A stretch of 64,000 bases of DNA from Jeotgalicoccus psychrophilus DSM 19085 (GTDB lineage Bacteria > Bacillota > Bacilli > Staphylococcales > Salinicoccaceae), in the NCBI RefSeq assembly GCF_000425845.1, contig NZ_AUEF01000001.1, positions 124,001-188,000 on the forward strand. Direction: 5' to 3'. Below, piece after piece: positions 7,059 to 15,585 of this stretch. Both the position numbers and the translations under genes were made by a program. The notes below the pieces were generated by a model. That model saw nothing but the letters and a program-made list of their open reading frames with translations. It was not told the origin of the DNA and did not search any database. Positions within the stretch are counted from its first letter, which is position 1. Every line of letters begins with the position of its first letter.

Positions 7059-9242
7059 TTAATAGCTGCCAAACTCGAGCTGAGTATAAAAGTCATCTGC
7101 ATCATAGTTGTACAGAGGTTCCGCTTCCTGGCCGTAGTATATTTCATAATATTTCTCTATAACATCCTGTCCCATGAATTGCGCCGGGAAGAACGGCACA
7201 GTACTCGGCATGGTTGGAAAAATAATTGAAAATGCCATATCGGGATTATCATATGGTGCATAGCCGAGGTAAGTCTGATTTAAAACAGGGTCGCCGTCTC
7301 TGAAGCTCTCCGCGGTACCTGTCTTGCCTGCTGCTTTCGGTTCCAGATTATGATAAGCATCCCAACCGGTACCGTACATATCTCTCGCTTCATCATGAGT
7401 GTTGAAAACATCATAGAAACCTTGCTGAATCTGTGTCATCTCGCTTTCAGTAATCGAAATCGTATTCAGAACGTTCGTGCCGTATGAATTTAATACCGGT
7501 CCTTTTTCATTAGCGTTACTGCCGCGTACCTCTTTAGCTAGATGCTGCTGAACGCGTTTGCCGTCAGCTGCAAATGTAGACATGTACTGCGAAAGCTGCA
7601 GTGCTGAATACGTATCGTACTGTCCAATGCTTAAGTACAGATAATTCATCGGATTTGTCAGCTGAGGCGAGAGACCCCTCGCTTCATTTGGCAAATCGAT
7701 TCCTGTCGATACGCCGAGGCCGAACTGGTTCAGACCGTTACGGAGTGCGTAACCTGCCGCTGTAACATCCGTCGGCAGCGGCATGTTCGGACTGTACTCT
7801 TCACCCATTATAGCGAGTGCAATTTTAAACATATACGTGTTGGACGAAACCATCAGTGCTCTCTGGTCATCAACCGGCACCTGGTTATTACGGTTAAAGA
7901 ATGAACTTACCGTATCCGTGCCTGAAAATGTCATCGGTTCATCGATAAGTGTTTCCCCGACATCGAGAATATCTTCCTGATAACCTGTCGCAACAGTCGC
8001 ACCCTTAACGGATGATCCAGGAACGTAAGTTGCCGTCAGTGTGCCGTAATCATAATCGACGATATCACCGTCTTCATTAATATGTTTGCCGATCATCGCG
8101 AGTATATCTCCATTGTTCGGATCCTGCACAACAAGCTGCACGGTATCGATATATTCTGGAATAATCGTATAATCAATATCACCATTCGCTTCATCCATCT
8201 CTACTATTTCTTCAGCCATGTCCCGGATGCCCGTTAAATGATGCTCGGCTATCTTTTCAAGTTCAAGCTGCAGTTCGATATCTATAGTCAGATATAAGTC
8301 GTCACCCGCTTTACCTTCTTTAATCGTTTCCTCACCGGTTACTCTGCCCGATTTGTCAGTCGTGTATTTGACCTGCGGTTTTTCACCGCGGAGGACATTT
8401 TCGTACTGGAACTCAAGGTATGACTTACCTACTCTGTCGTTACGCGAATAGCCAAGCGCCTGATAATATTCAACCAGTTCACGCGGCAGTCCTTCTTCGT
8501 TTGTTGACGCTTCTCCTAATATTGTACGGAGTGCTGCATCGTAAGGATAAGTACGCTGCCAGTCGAGTCCTGTTGATATTCCTGCAAGCTCGTCGAGGTC
8601 TTCATTCACTTTCGCAAACTCTTCCTCTGTTACACCTTCACTTTTAACAATGACCGGATTAAGTTCACTTGCCGAAACCATTTCAACGTAAACAGCAATA
8701 ATATTTAAATCTTCTTCGTTTAATACAGAGTCCGCAAACTCCTCATCGATAATACCGTAAGCATCTTCATTAAAATCACTTTGGGAAATACCGCCGTTTT
8801 CAAGCAGTGTAACCTGTTCCGGCATAATCGCCGACAGCTCCCCGGGATAGTTATTTATAATATAATCCTGCTTATCGCGAAGAGACAAACGATCAGTTTC
8901 CATGGATATGTATGTACTGAGAGTATTTGCGACATCCATTATTTCGAAGTTAGACATATTTCTGTGTCTGGTGAAATAAATAGCTTTTTCAGCAGTGTTG
9001 CCAACAAGAAGATTGCCGTTGCGGTCGTAAATTTCACCACGCGGCACACTCTGATTGATTTCAACATACTGTGCATTCTCAACCTGTTCCTGGTATGTAT
9101 CGCCGAGAACAATCTGCAGGTAGCCGAGACGTATAATTAGAATTAAGAAAAGAATAAAAATTATTAGCATAATTATATTTATACGCGATTTCAGCACCTG
9201 TTTATTTATAGCATCCAAACTTTTAATTTTTGCTCGTTTCAA
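7059..9242 (-). CDS. pbpA: Class B penicillin-binding protein (PbpA / PBP3-like transpeptidase)
   Basis: A 727-residue cell-wall transpeptidase anchored by one N-terminal helix (about residues 20-42). A PBP dimer domain follows, then the transpeptidase with SSVK (active serine near 410), SSN (VSSNTYM) and KTGT (near 639). The gene order sodA-pbp-pst matches B. subtilis pbpA and the staphylococcal PBP3 locus. The start appears to be TTG at 9242, with an AAAAGGG site 11 bases upstream; the nearby ATG at 9249 is out of frame. The GTG/ATG alternatives would cut into the membrane anchor, so TTG is likely but not certain. Confidence 0.93.
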   Translation of the reverse strand: MKRAKIKSLDAINKQVLKSRINIIMLIIFILFLILIIRLGYLQIVLGDTYQEQVENAQYVEINQSVPRGEIYDRNGNLLVGNTAEKAIYFTRHRNMSNFEIMDVANTLSTYISMETDRLSLRDKQDYIINNYPGELSAIMPEQVTLLENGGISQSDFNEDAYGIIDEEFADSVLNEEDLNIIAVYVEMVSASELNPVIVKSEGVTEEEFAKVNEDLDELAGISTGLDWQRTYPYDAALRTILGEASTNEEGLPRELVEYYQALGYSRNDRVGKSYLEFQYENVLRGEKPQVKYTTDKSGRVTGEETIKEGKAGDDLYLTIDIELQLELEKIAEHHLTGIRDMAEEIVEMDEANGDIDYTIIPEYIDTVQLVVQDPNNGDILAMIGKHINEDGDIVDYDYGTLTATYVPGSSVKGATVATGYQEDILDVGETLIDEPMTFSGTDTVSSFFNRNNQVPVDDQRALMVSSNTYMFKIALAIMGEEYSPNMPLPTDVTAAGYALRNGLNQFGLGVSTGIDLPNEARGLSPQLTNPMNYLYLSIGQYDTYSALQLSQYMSTFAADGKRVQQHLAKEVRGSNANEKGPVLNSYGTNVLNTISITESEMTQIQQGFYDVFNTHDEARDMYGTGWDAYHNLEPKAAGKTGTAESFRDGDPVLNQTYLGYAPYDNPDMAFSIIFPTMPSTVPFFPAQFMGQDVIEKYYEIYYGQEAEPLYNYDADDFYTQLEFGSY

Positions 9243-9307
9243 CCTGCATCAAACCCTTTTATAAAGTCCACATCATTTTAACATATTTTAATGCGGGTAT
9301 ACTAAAA

Positions 9308-9343
9308 TAAAAAAAGACGAGGATAGAATCCCCGTCTTTTTAA
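9308..9343 (-). terminator. Terminator after sodA
   Basis: An imperfect stem of about 10 bp (AAAGACG arm against CGTCTTT arm with GG/CC near the loop) followed by a long T run on the minus strand, eight bases after the sodA stop. Confidence 0.85.
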
Positions 9344-9350
9344 TGCTGTA

Positions 9351-9953
9351 TTATTTAGCAGCCTGATATAATTCGCTAACTTTGTCCCAGTCTACTACAT
9401 TCCAAATTGCGCCTAAATACTCAGGGCGTTTGTTTTGGTATTTAAGGTAGTAAGCATGTTCCCAAACGTCAACACCGAATACTGGAGTTTTACCTTCAGA
9501 TACAGGGTTGTCCTGGTTAGGTGTGCTTGTAATTTCTAAAGCACCGTTGTTAACTACTAGCCAAGCCCAGCCTGAACCAAAACGGCCAGCGCCTGCTGCT
9601 TCAAATTCTTCTTTAAATTTATCAACTGAACCGAAAGCTGATTCAATTGCTTCTTTTAAGTCACCTGATAATTCTTTTTTCTCTGGAGAAAGTAATTCCC
9701 AGAAGAATGTGTGGTTGAGGTGTCCCCCACCATTATTACGTACCGCAGTCTTGATGTTTTCTGGTACAGCGTCTAAGTTTTTAACAATTTCTTCGATCGA
9801 TTTAGACTCGAGATCTGTACCTTTAACTGCGTCGTTTAATTTTGTTACATAAGTGTTATGGTGCTTAGAGTGGTGAATCTCCATCGTTTCTTTGTCGATA
9901 TGAGGTTCTAAAGCATCATAAGCGTATGGTAATTTTGGTAATTCAAAAGCCAT
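9351..9953 (-). CDS. sodA: Superoxide dismutase (Mn/Fe family)
   Basis: A 200-residue cytosolic superoxide dismutase. The four metal ligands are in their family places: His in [13 protein letters not shown] (near 27), His in NHTFFWELL (near 82), and Asp and His in [19 protein letters not shown] (near 162 and 166). Family motifs such as GSGWAWLV are intact. It has its own SigA-type promoter and terminator, so it is probably monocistronic. Which metal it uses cannot be told from these residues. Confidence 0.97.
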   Translation of the reverse strand: MAFELPKLPYAYDALEPHIDKETMEIHHSKHHNTYVTKLNDAVKGTDLESKSIEEIVKNLDAVPENIKTAVRNNGGGHLNHTFFWELLSPEKKELSGDLKEAIESAFGSVDKFKEEFEAAGAGRFGSGWAWLVVNNGALEITSTPNQDNPVSEGKTPVFGVDVWEHAYYLKYQNKRPEYLGAIWNVVDWDKVSELYQAAK

Positions 9954-9989
9954 AATTAAAAATCTCCCTTCAAAATTGTTTACATCCTA

Positions 9990-10018
9990 AATATAGCAAT
10001 TTGATGTTAAAATAACAA
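9990..10018 (-). promoter_or_regulatory. sodA promoter
   Basis: Minus-strand TTGTTA (10013-10018) and TATATT (9990-9995) with a 17-bp spacer. A GGGAG ribosome-binding site follows before the ATG at 9953. No PerR or Fur box was recognised. Confidence 0.75.
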
Positions 10019-10041
10019 TTAGATTGCTTAAGGTTTATTTA

Positions 10042-10061
10042 AATAAGACTAAGGTCTTATT
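10042..10061. promoter_or_regulatory. Palindrome between sodA and the DUF1189 gene
   Basis: An 8-bp inverted repeat AATAAGAC / GTCTTATT around TAAG, placed between the divergent sodA promoter and the plus-strand membrane protein gene, 26 bases before its ATG. It could be an operator or a leader hairpin. It has no T tract, so it is not a clear terminator. Confidence 0.35.
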
Positions 10062-10086
10062 ATTATACATATTTAAGGATGATAGA

Positions 10087-10830
10087 ATGAAATACTTTGA
10101 ATTTATTAAACGTCTTGCAACATTTAAAAAGTATCCTCTGTTTCGTACTGTACCCTTTCGGTATCTGCTGCTAAACATATTACTGCTGTCGATTCTTATT
10201 TCGCTGCCTTTTATTACTTCTTTATTGGCAACGGTAAATACATTTTCCAGCCTGTCTGAAATTGGCGATGAAATTCCCGAGTTTCAAATAGCAAACGGTG
10301 AGTATCAGGGTGAAGAGAAACGACTTAACCTAAATGATCAGCAGCTTCTGTTTACGCCGGATATCTCACAGGATGATACAGCTGAACTGGGCGATGATAT
10401 TCTATTCGCCTTTCTGAGCGATGGGATTTACATAAAAGATATTCAAAACGGCACATTCAGCTACAGTTTTATAGGAGATATAAATGATAATGAATCACTC
10501 GAACAATTTGTCTCAAGTCAGATGTCGAGTTTGTATTTCTACATATTTATTTATATTACTATATATGTTGTCGTTATTTATTTCTTTATTTTTACGCTGA
10601 TGCTGATGCTGTCTTTATTATTAAGTTTTATTGCAAATCTTGCGGGCAGGAAAACAGATTATATGAACTGGTTTAAAATCGGTTCATATATAATGATGCT
10701 GCTCGCACTGCCGATTGGAATAATTGCAGCCTACACAGAAACCTTTTACTGGGTTATACTGGTAACCGCATTAATACCGTATATTTATTACTTTAAAAAG
10801 CTGCCAAAACAAAAGAAAACGCATTCCTAA
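10087..10830 (+). CDS. DUF1189 family membrane protein
   Basis: A 247-residue predicted membrane protein resembling the DUF1189 family (B. subtilis YqgB lies at the same place near sodA). One helix sits near residues 25-46, an extracytoplasmic domain spans about 50-155, and three further hydrophobic segments follow. The C-terminus is basic (KKLPKQKKTHS). The frame is open from 10024, but AAGGAT six bases before the ATG at 10087 fixes the start. The family has no established function that I know of. It is divergent from sodA. Confidence 0.75.
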   Translation: MKYFEFIKRLATFKKYPLFRTVPFRYLLLNILLLSILISLPFITSLLATVNTFSSLSEIGDEIPEFQIANGEYQGEEKRLNLNDQQLLFTPDISQDDTAELGDDILFAFLSDGIYIKDIQNGTFSYSFIGDINDNESLEQFVSSQMSSLYFYIFIYITIYVVVIYFFIFTLMLMLSLLLSFIANLAGRKTDYMNWFKIGSYIMMLLALPIGIIAAYTETFYWVILVTALIPYIYYFKKLPKQKKTHS

Positions 10831-10840
10831 TGCAAGATGG

Positions 10841-10879
10841 TTACATTTGTCTCAGTTTTTTATTATAATAAGATTATAA
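10841..10879 (+). promoter_or_regulatory. ispG promoter with a dyad over the -10 region
   Basis: TTACAT (10841-10846) and TATAAT (10864-10869), 17 bp apart. The -10 region is part of a perfect inverted repeat TTATAAT-AAG-ATTATAA (10863-10879), similar in half-site to PerR/Fur-type boxes but with a 3-bp instead of a 1-bp centre. Confidence 0.7.
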
Positions 10880-10911
10880 ATTAGAAAGAATTTTAGATTA
10901 GGGGCTTGTAT

Positions 10912-12027
10912 ATGTCTGGAATTACACATCGTACACAAACTAGAAAAGTTAAAGTTGGCGATCTTACTATCGGCGGAGCCGATGAAATTATCATTCAAAG
11001 TATGACAACTACGAAAACACATGATGTTGAAGCGACTGTTGCTCAGATTAACGAGCTTGAAGAAGCAGGATGTCAGATTGTTCGCGTTGCATGTCCAAAA
11101 GAAGAAGATGCGCTTGCTATTGCAGAGATTAAAAAACGCATCAATATACCGCTTGTTGTCGATATTCACTTCGACTATAAGCTTGCATTAATCGCAGTTG
11201 AAGGCGGAGCGGATAAAATCCGTATCAACCCTGGGAACATCGGGCGCCGTGAAAAAGTGGAAGAAGTCGTTAAAGCTTGTAAAGCTAAAGGCATTCCAAT
11301 CCGTATCGGTGTTAACGCAGGAAGTCTTGAACGCCATATTATTAAAAAATACGGTTTCCCGACTGCAGACGGAATGGTTGAAAGTGCACTGCATCATATT
11401 AAGATCTTAGAAGATCTTGATTTCCACGATATTATCGTTTCGATGAAAGCATCAGATGTTAACCTTGCAATTGAAGCGTATGAAAAAGCGTCTGAAGCAT
11501 TTGATTACCCGCTCCATATCGGTATCACGGAAAGTGGAACGTTATTTGCAGGTACTGTTAAAAGTGCCGCTGGTCTCGGTACAATTATTTCAAAAGGTAT
11601 CGGCAACACAATGCGTATTTCATTATCAGCAGATCCGGTTGAGGAAATTAAAGTATGTAAAGAACTTCTGAAAACTTTCGGTCTTGCGAGTAATGCAGCG
11701 ACTCTTATCGCCTGCCCTACATGCGGACGTATCGAAATTGACCTGATTGCTATTGCAAACGAAATGGAAGAATACATTTCGCACGTTAAAGCACCGCTTA
11801 AAGTAGCAGTACTCGGTTGTGCAGTAAACGGACCCGGTGAGGCCCGCGAAGCCGATATTGGTATAGCTGGTGCCCGCGGAGAAGGATTACTCTTCATGCA
11901 TGGTAAAACAGTGCGTAAAGTACCTGAAGAAACTATGGTTGATGAACTCAAGAAAGAAATCGACATTATGGCAGAAGCACACTACGAAAAACAGCGTCTT
12001 GAAAAAGAAGAAGCTGAAGCTAAATAA
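10912..12027 (+). CDS. ispG: 4-hydroxy-3-methylbut-2-en-1-yl diphosphate synthase (flavodoxin)
   Basis: A 371-residue [4Fe-4S] enzyme of the MEP isoprenoid pathway, converting MEcPP to HMBPP. The TIM-barrel half starts with [13 protein letters not shown] and the reductase-like C-terminal half holds the three cluster cysteines in CPTCGR (near 269 and 272) and [10 protein letters not shown] (near 304). The ATG at 10912 has AGGGG seven bases upstream and is preferred over a TTG two codons earlier. A Glu/Lys-rich tail ends the protein. The next enzyme of the pathway, ispH, is 5 kb away in this window. True staphylococci use the mevalonate pathway, so the MEP genes help separate this organism from Staphylococcus. 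Confidence 0.97.
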   Translation: MSGITHRTQTRKVKVGDLTIGGADEIIIQSMTTTKTHDVEATVAQINELEEAGCQIVRVACPKEEDALAIAEIKKRINIPLVVDIHFDYKLALIAVEGGADKIRINPGNIGRREKVEEVVKACKAKGIPIRIGVNAGSLERHIIKKYGFPTADGMVESALHHIKILEDLDFHDIIVSMKASDVNLAIEAYEKASEAFDYPLHIGITESGTLFAGTVKSAAGLGTIISKGIGNTMRISLSADPVEEIKVCKELLKTFGLASNAATLIACPTCGRIEIDLIAIANEMEEYISHVKAPLKVAVLGCAVNGPGEAREADIGIAGARGEGLLFMHGKTVRKVPEETMVDELKKEIDIMAEAHYEKQRLEKEEAEAK

Positions 12028-12036
12028 TATATTTAC

Positions 12037-12065
12037 ACCCGCGGCTTTGTGCCTCGGGTATTTTT
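12037..12065 (+). terminator. Terminator after ispG
   Basis: A stem of ACCCG/CGGGT and GGC/GCC with one internal mismatch and a TTTGT loop, followed by ATTTTTAT on the plus strand. Confidence 0.8.
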
Positions 12066-12148
12066 ATGTCTTCATTGCTATTTTATATATAGATATATAT
12101 AGTAAATCATGGAAATTAATTTATTTGAATAAAAGTCAGGTGTAATCT

Positions 12149-12340
12149 ATGAAAAAAGTTATGAATATAATATTTCTTACAATAATCGCTCTGATTCTGC
12201 TTATTGTCTTAGTATTCTGGTTTACAGATACAGTTATCCGCCCCTCAGTTGCGGTATTGCTAGTAGTAATTCTCGGCATCGCTGTAATTATTAAAAACAG
12301 CTTGGCGAAGAAAACGAGCGAAGAAGAACAAGAGAAATAG
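12149..12340 (+). CDS. Small two-helix membrane protein, function unknown
   Basis: A 63-residue protein made almost wholly of two hydrophobic segments (about 5-26 and 31-49) joined by a short polar turn, with a charged tail KKTSEEEQEK. An AGGTG site seven bases before the ATG supports translation. I do not recognise a family. It follows the ispG terminator and is followed by the 42-bp repeat array and then by the convergent zur terminator, so it seems to be transcribed alone. Confidence 0.65.
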   Translation: MKKVMNIIFLTIIALILLIVLVFWFTDTVIRPSVAVLLVVILGIAVIIKNSLAKKTSEEEQEK

Positions 12341-12349
12341 TGATGTTCA

Positions 12350-12473
12350 GGGGCGTTGTTCAAAACACAGTGACGAGTTAACACCTTTATACCGTCATTG
12401 TGAAAACCACAGTGACGACTTAACACATCTATCCCGTCATTGTCAAAGTCACAGTGACCCGTTAAGCTCATTA
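12350..12473. repeat. Tandem 42-bp hairpin-forming repeat
   Basis: Three units start with CACAGTGAC at 12366, 12408 and 12450, exactly 42 bp apart, and a decayed partial unit precedes the first. Where one unit meets the next, CGTCATTGTG and CACAGTGACG can fold into a 10-bp stem with a five-base loop (12393-12417); a second, weaker copy is at 12435-12459. There is no T tract. The array lies between the 3' ends of the small membrane protein gene and zur. Confidence 0.8.
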
Positions 12474-12486
12474 TTTCTTATAAAAA

Positions 12487-12534
12487 CAAAAAACAGCGCG
12501 TAACTCCAAATTAAGAGTTACACGCTGTTTTATT
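12487..12534 (-). terminator. Strong terminator after zur (works both ways)
   Basis: A 17-base stem with one mismatch (12490-12506 with 12515-12531), flanked by A and T runs on both sides, placed directly after the zur stop codon. Confidence 0.92.
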
Positions 12535-12948
12535 CTATTGGCATACTTCGCATAAACCGTATAGTTCCACTTTATGGCTGTTAATTTTAACGCCGTTTAA
12601 TTCGCTTTCCCACGTTTTGACCGGGCAGTATTGAACGACTTTCGTTTCTCCGCAGCGTTCGCATATAAAATGATGATGGTGATGATCCGTACAAGAGATC
12701 TTATACTGCATTTCTCCGCCGAATGTCGTCTGCTCCAGTACATTGATGTCTTTTAGAGTATGAAGGTTCCGGTAAATCGTATCATAACTGATTCCCGGAT
12801 ATTCCTTATTCATCATCTCCTGAATTTCTTTAGCAGATAAATAGCGTTCGTCTTCCATAAATATTTCAATCATGCGAAGACGTTTTTTAGTTACTTTAAA
12901 TTTTGCTTCTTTTAACATTTCTTTATAATCCACTAGTTCTTTGTGCAT
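12535..12948 (-). CDS. zur: Fur-family zinc uptake repressor Zur
   Basis: A 137-residue metalloregulator. A winged-helix DNA-binding domain (about 15-75, with DTIYRNLHTL as recognition region) is followed by the metal-binding half with DHHHHH at 88-93 and two structural CxxC pairs (C96/C99 and C133/C136). Genome context with the zinc transporter genes makes Zur far more likely than Fur or PerR. It overlaps znuB by 26 bases; the start at 12948 has AGGAG nine bases upstream. It likely represses its own operon through the boxes near 14600. Confidence 0.93.
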   Translation of the reverse strand: MHKELVDYKEMLKEAKFKVTKKRLRMIEIFMEDERYLSAKEIQEMMNKEYPGISYDTIYRNLHTLKDINVLEQTTFGGEMQYKISCTDHHHHHFICERCGETKVVQYCPVKTWESELNGVKINSHKVELYGLCEVCQ

Positions 12949-13774
12949 TCCTAACCACTCCTACACGATTTAATACCAGCGTACATAATAATATAGCGAT
13001 AGATACAAGTACTATCGTACCTCCGGGTGATATGTTCAGATGGAATCCGAGGAACAGACCCGCTATTACTGAAATTTCTCCAAAAATTATGCTGACAATC
13101 ATAAGCTGCTTGAAACTTGAAGTGATTCTCATCGCACTTGCAACCGGCAGTGTCATCATTGCACTGACCAGCAGTATGCCGACGATGCGCATCGATGCAC
13201 TGATTACTAGCGCAACAAGGATAATAAATATGATGTGAATATATTTGCTCAATTTCATAACGCCTGCATATTCTTCATCAAATGAAATAAAGAACATCTC
13301 TTTGTATAAGAAGAATACAAACAGGATAACGATTGCACCAATTATACTAATCAGTATGAGGTCGCTGAAACTGACCGCGCTGATACTCCCGAACAGGTAA
13401 CCGAATAAATCCTGATTAAAGCCGTTTGCCAGCGATAAGAATAATACGCTGAGTGCGATACCGAGACTCATTATTATCGGAATTGCTATTTCCGAGTAAT
13501 GTTTATACAGGCCTCTAAGCTTTTCAATACCGAGCGCACCGATTACAGAAAATACGACACCTGAAATTACCGGATTAATTACGATATTAAATACTGATGT
13601 TAAGTACACACCGAAAGCGATGCCGCCAAGCGCAACATGACTTAGTGCATCTGCGATTAACGACAGCCTTCTCACCACGATAAACGTCCCGAGGAGCGGT
13701 GCAATCAGTCCAACGATAATTCCGCTGATAAATGAATATTTCATAAAGTCGTAGTTTAATATTGCTTCGATCAT
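12923..13774 (-). CDS. znuB: Zinc ABC transporter permease ZnuB (ZurM)
   Basis: A 283-residue permease of the metal-ion ABC-3 family with eight to nine membrane helices. Typical motifs are the early GAPLLGTFIVVRRLSL-type loop (here GLIAPLLGTFIVVRRLSLIA), DALSHVALGG and the late LLVSAMMTLPVASA helix. It overlaps znuC by four bases (ATGA) and zur by 26, so the three are one translationally coupled operon. No binding protein (znuA) gene is in this operon, so ZnuA must be encoded elsewhere. Confidence 0.94.
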   Translation of the reverse strand: MIEAILNYDFMKYSFISGIIVGLIAPLLGTFIVVRRLSLIADALSHVALGGIAFGVYLTSVFNIVINPVISGVVFSVIGALGIEKLRGLYKHYSEIAIPIIMSLGIALSVLFLSLANGFNQDLFGYLFGSISAVSFSDLILISIIGAIVILFVFFLYKEMFFISFDEEYAGVMKLSKYIHIIFIILVALVISASMRIVGILLVSAMMTLPVASAMRITSSFKQLMIVSIIFGEISVIAGLFLGFHLNISPGGTIVLVSIAILLCTLVLNRVGVVRNAQRTSGL

Positions 13775-14553
13775 TTACAGCACTCCCTCTGATGGTTATG
13801 AGAAACGAGCTGCAGCGGAAAGCCGTAAATTTTTGATAACTCTGCTTCGCCGAGATTCTGGAACTCCGTATTAGTGCCGTGGAAATGAAGGTGCTCATTT
13901 AAACAGGCAACTTTATCGGCATTATCGACAACGACACCGATATCATGTGTTACAAGCAAAATCGTTACATTTTGTTTTTTTAATTTGAACAGCACATTAT
14001 AAAAATCTTTAACATGCTTGCTGTCAATTCCCTCAGTCGGCTCATCCAGCACTAAAATGGATGGCTCATTAATCAATGCACGTGCGATAAATACACGCTG
14101 GGCCTGGCCGCCGGACAGGTTTGATACGTTCTGATGCTTAATATGTTCAATATCAAGCAGTTTTAAAGTTTTATCCAGCTGCTCATTATCCTTTTTCGTA
14201 AATCTTTTAAACAGCCCTTTTTCTTTTGTCAGCCCGCTTAAGACAACTTCTTTGACGGTAGCCGGGAAGCCTTTCGCATGAGCTGCGGCTTTTTGCGATA
14301 CGTAGCCGATTTCCTGCCATGCATTAAATGATTTACGTGTCTTCCCGTTAATCAGTATATTGCCCTGCTGCAGTTTATATACACCGAGAATTAATTTCAG
14401 CAGTGTAGATTTTCCGGAGCCATTCGGTCCGACAATTGCCAGAAATTCTCCCTGGTTAATTGAAAAGGAAATATTCTGGAGTGCAGGTGTCGCTTCCAGC
14501 TTATCTTTATATTCATATGTTACGTCTTTAATTTCAAACACAGGCACAGCCAT
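13771..14553 (-). CDS. znuC: Zinc ABC transporter ATP-binding protein ZnuC (ZurA)
   Basis: A 260-residue ATPase with Walker A GPNGSGKST near 41, signature LSGGQAQR near 142 and Walker B ILVLDEPTEG near 162. The open frame extends six bases further, but AAGGAG eight bases before the ATG at 14553 fixes the start. It is the first gene of znuC-znuB-zur, directly behind a promoter carrying two Zur-box-like sites, and corresponds to zurA of staphylococci. Confidence 0.94.
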   Translation of the reverse strand: MAVPVFEIKDVTYEYKDKLEATPALQNISFSINQGEFLAIVGPNGSGKSTLLKLILGVYKLQQGNILINGKTRKSFNAWQEIGYVSQKAAAHAKGFPATVKEVVLSGLTKEKGLFKRFTKKDNEQLDKTLKLLDIEHIKHQNVSNLSGGQAQRVFIARALINEPSILVLDEPTEGIDSKHVKDFYNVLFKLKKQNVTILLVTHDIGVVVDNADKVACLNEHLHFHGTNTEFQNLGEAELSKIYGFPLQLVSHNHQRECCK

Positions 14554-14585
14554 TAACAAGACTCCTTTTATTTATGTCCAAATAT

Positions 14586-14629
14586 ATTTTACAGGAATCA
14601 TTACGTTTTGTAAATAGGAATGATTACGA
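14586..14629 (-). promoter_or_regulatory. znuC promoter with two Zur-box-like operators
   Basis: Minus-strand TTTACA (14609-14614) and TAAAAT (14586-14591) are 17 bp apart. Two sites of the 7-1-7 Zur layout occur: TCGTAATCATTCCTA (14615-14629), upstream of -35, and ACGTAATGATTCCTG (14592-14606), inside the spacer, 23 bp apart. Each has one strong half-site (CGTAAT) and a matching degenerate ATTCCT half. Confidence 0.75.
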
Positions 14630-14656
14630 AAAAAGAACACCCCCGAAGAAGTGTTC
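14629..14656 (-). terminator. Terminator after nfo
   Basis: A six-bp stem GAACAC/GTGTTC (14635-14640 with 14651-14656) with a 10-base loop and a T6 tract on the minus strand. Its T tract abuts the distal Zur-box-like site. Confidence 0.78.
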
Positions 14657-14667
14657 CCTGAATTTAA

Positions 14668-15573
14668 CTATTCTAATGCAGCTACGGCAGGATTAATTTT
14701 TACTAACAAGTTCGGATCAAATTCCCCCGACTTAATCATATCAATTTCGTGTTTGTATGGTGCAACGCGATTTGTCTTATCCGGACCGACGAATGGAGTT
14801 TCTAATATTTTTGGAACGTCAGTGAATTCCGGATGATTTATAATATAAGCCAGTGCATCAAACCCGATATGGCCGAAACCAAAGTTTTCATGTCTGTCTT
14901 TATGTGCGCCAATTGGATTTTTAGAATCATTCATGTGAAGAATTTTAATACGGTCGATACCAACAAGTTTATCAAACTCGTTTAATACACCGTCAAAATC
15001 GTTTTTAATATCATAGCCTGCGTCGTGAACGTGACACGTATCGAATGTAACACTCAAACGTTCGTTGTTCGTGACACCGTCCATGATATGTGCGATTTCT
15101 TCAAATGTACGTCCGATTTCAGAGCCTTTGCCCGCCATAGTTTCCAATGCAATCTGCACATCGTTGTCGTTAGATAAGACTTCATTAAGTCCTTTTACAA
15201 TCTGCTTAATTCCCGCTTCGCTGCCGGCACCGACGTGCGCACCAGGGTGAAGGACAATCTGTTTTGCACCAAGTGCTTCAGTACGGACGATTTCTTCCTG
15301 TAAAAATTCAACGCCTAAATTGAAGACGTGAGCTTTTTCAGTATTGGCGATATTAATAATATAAGGCGCGTGGACGACGAAATTCTTAATGCCGAGTTCC
15401 GCCATCGCCTGCTGTCCTTTTTCGATATTCAGATCTTCAATTTTTTTACGGCGCGTATTTTGCGGTGCACCGGTATAAATCATAAATGTAGATGCACCAT
15501 AATCTGCTGCAGTAGTCACTGACTCTTCCAGCATTTTTTTACCGCTCATCGAAACATGTGATCCCAATAACAT
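14668..15573 (-). CDS. nfo: Endonuclease IV (AP endonuclease)
   Basis: A 301-residue TIM-barrel DNA repair enzyme that cuts the backbone at abasic sites. Zinc-ligand motifs are all present: [10 protein letters not shown] at the start, [49 protein letters not shown] and [27 protein letters not shown]-type region, with the family ending FVGPDK. It starts 12 bases after the cshB stop, forming a cshB-nfo pair as in Bacillus and staphylococci. Confidence 0.97.
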   Translation of the reverse strand: MLLGSHVSMSGKKMLEESVTTAADYGASTFMIYTGAPQNTRRKKIEDLNIEKGQQAMAELGIKNFVVHAPYIINIANTEKAHVFNLGVEFLQEEIVRTEALGAKQIVLHPGAHVGAGSEAGIKQIVKGLNEVLSNDNDVQIALETMAGKGSEIGRTFEEIAHIMDGVTNNERLSVTFDTCHVHDAGYDIKNDFDGVLNEFDKLVGIDRIKILHMNDSKNPIGAHKDRHENFGFGHIGFDALAYIINHPEFTDVPKILETPFVGPDKTNRVAPYKHEIDMIKSGEFDPNLLVKINPAVAALE

Positions 15574-15585
15574 TTATATCAACCT

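Noticed and set aside
12136-12471. A 111-residue minus-strand reading frame with a repeating peptide like LTRHCGFHNDGI
   Set aside because: The repeats come from the 42-bp DNA array, the frame then runs antisense through the small membrane protein gene, and it has no ribosome-binding site. The hairpin symmetry explains the repeat better than a peptide.
12350-12473. Possible small CRISPR array
   Set aside because: The 42-bp units are contiguous with no unique spacers, there are only three, and no cas gene is near.
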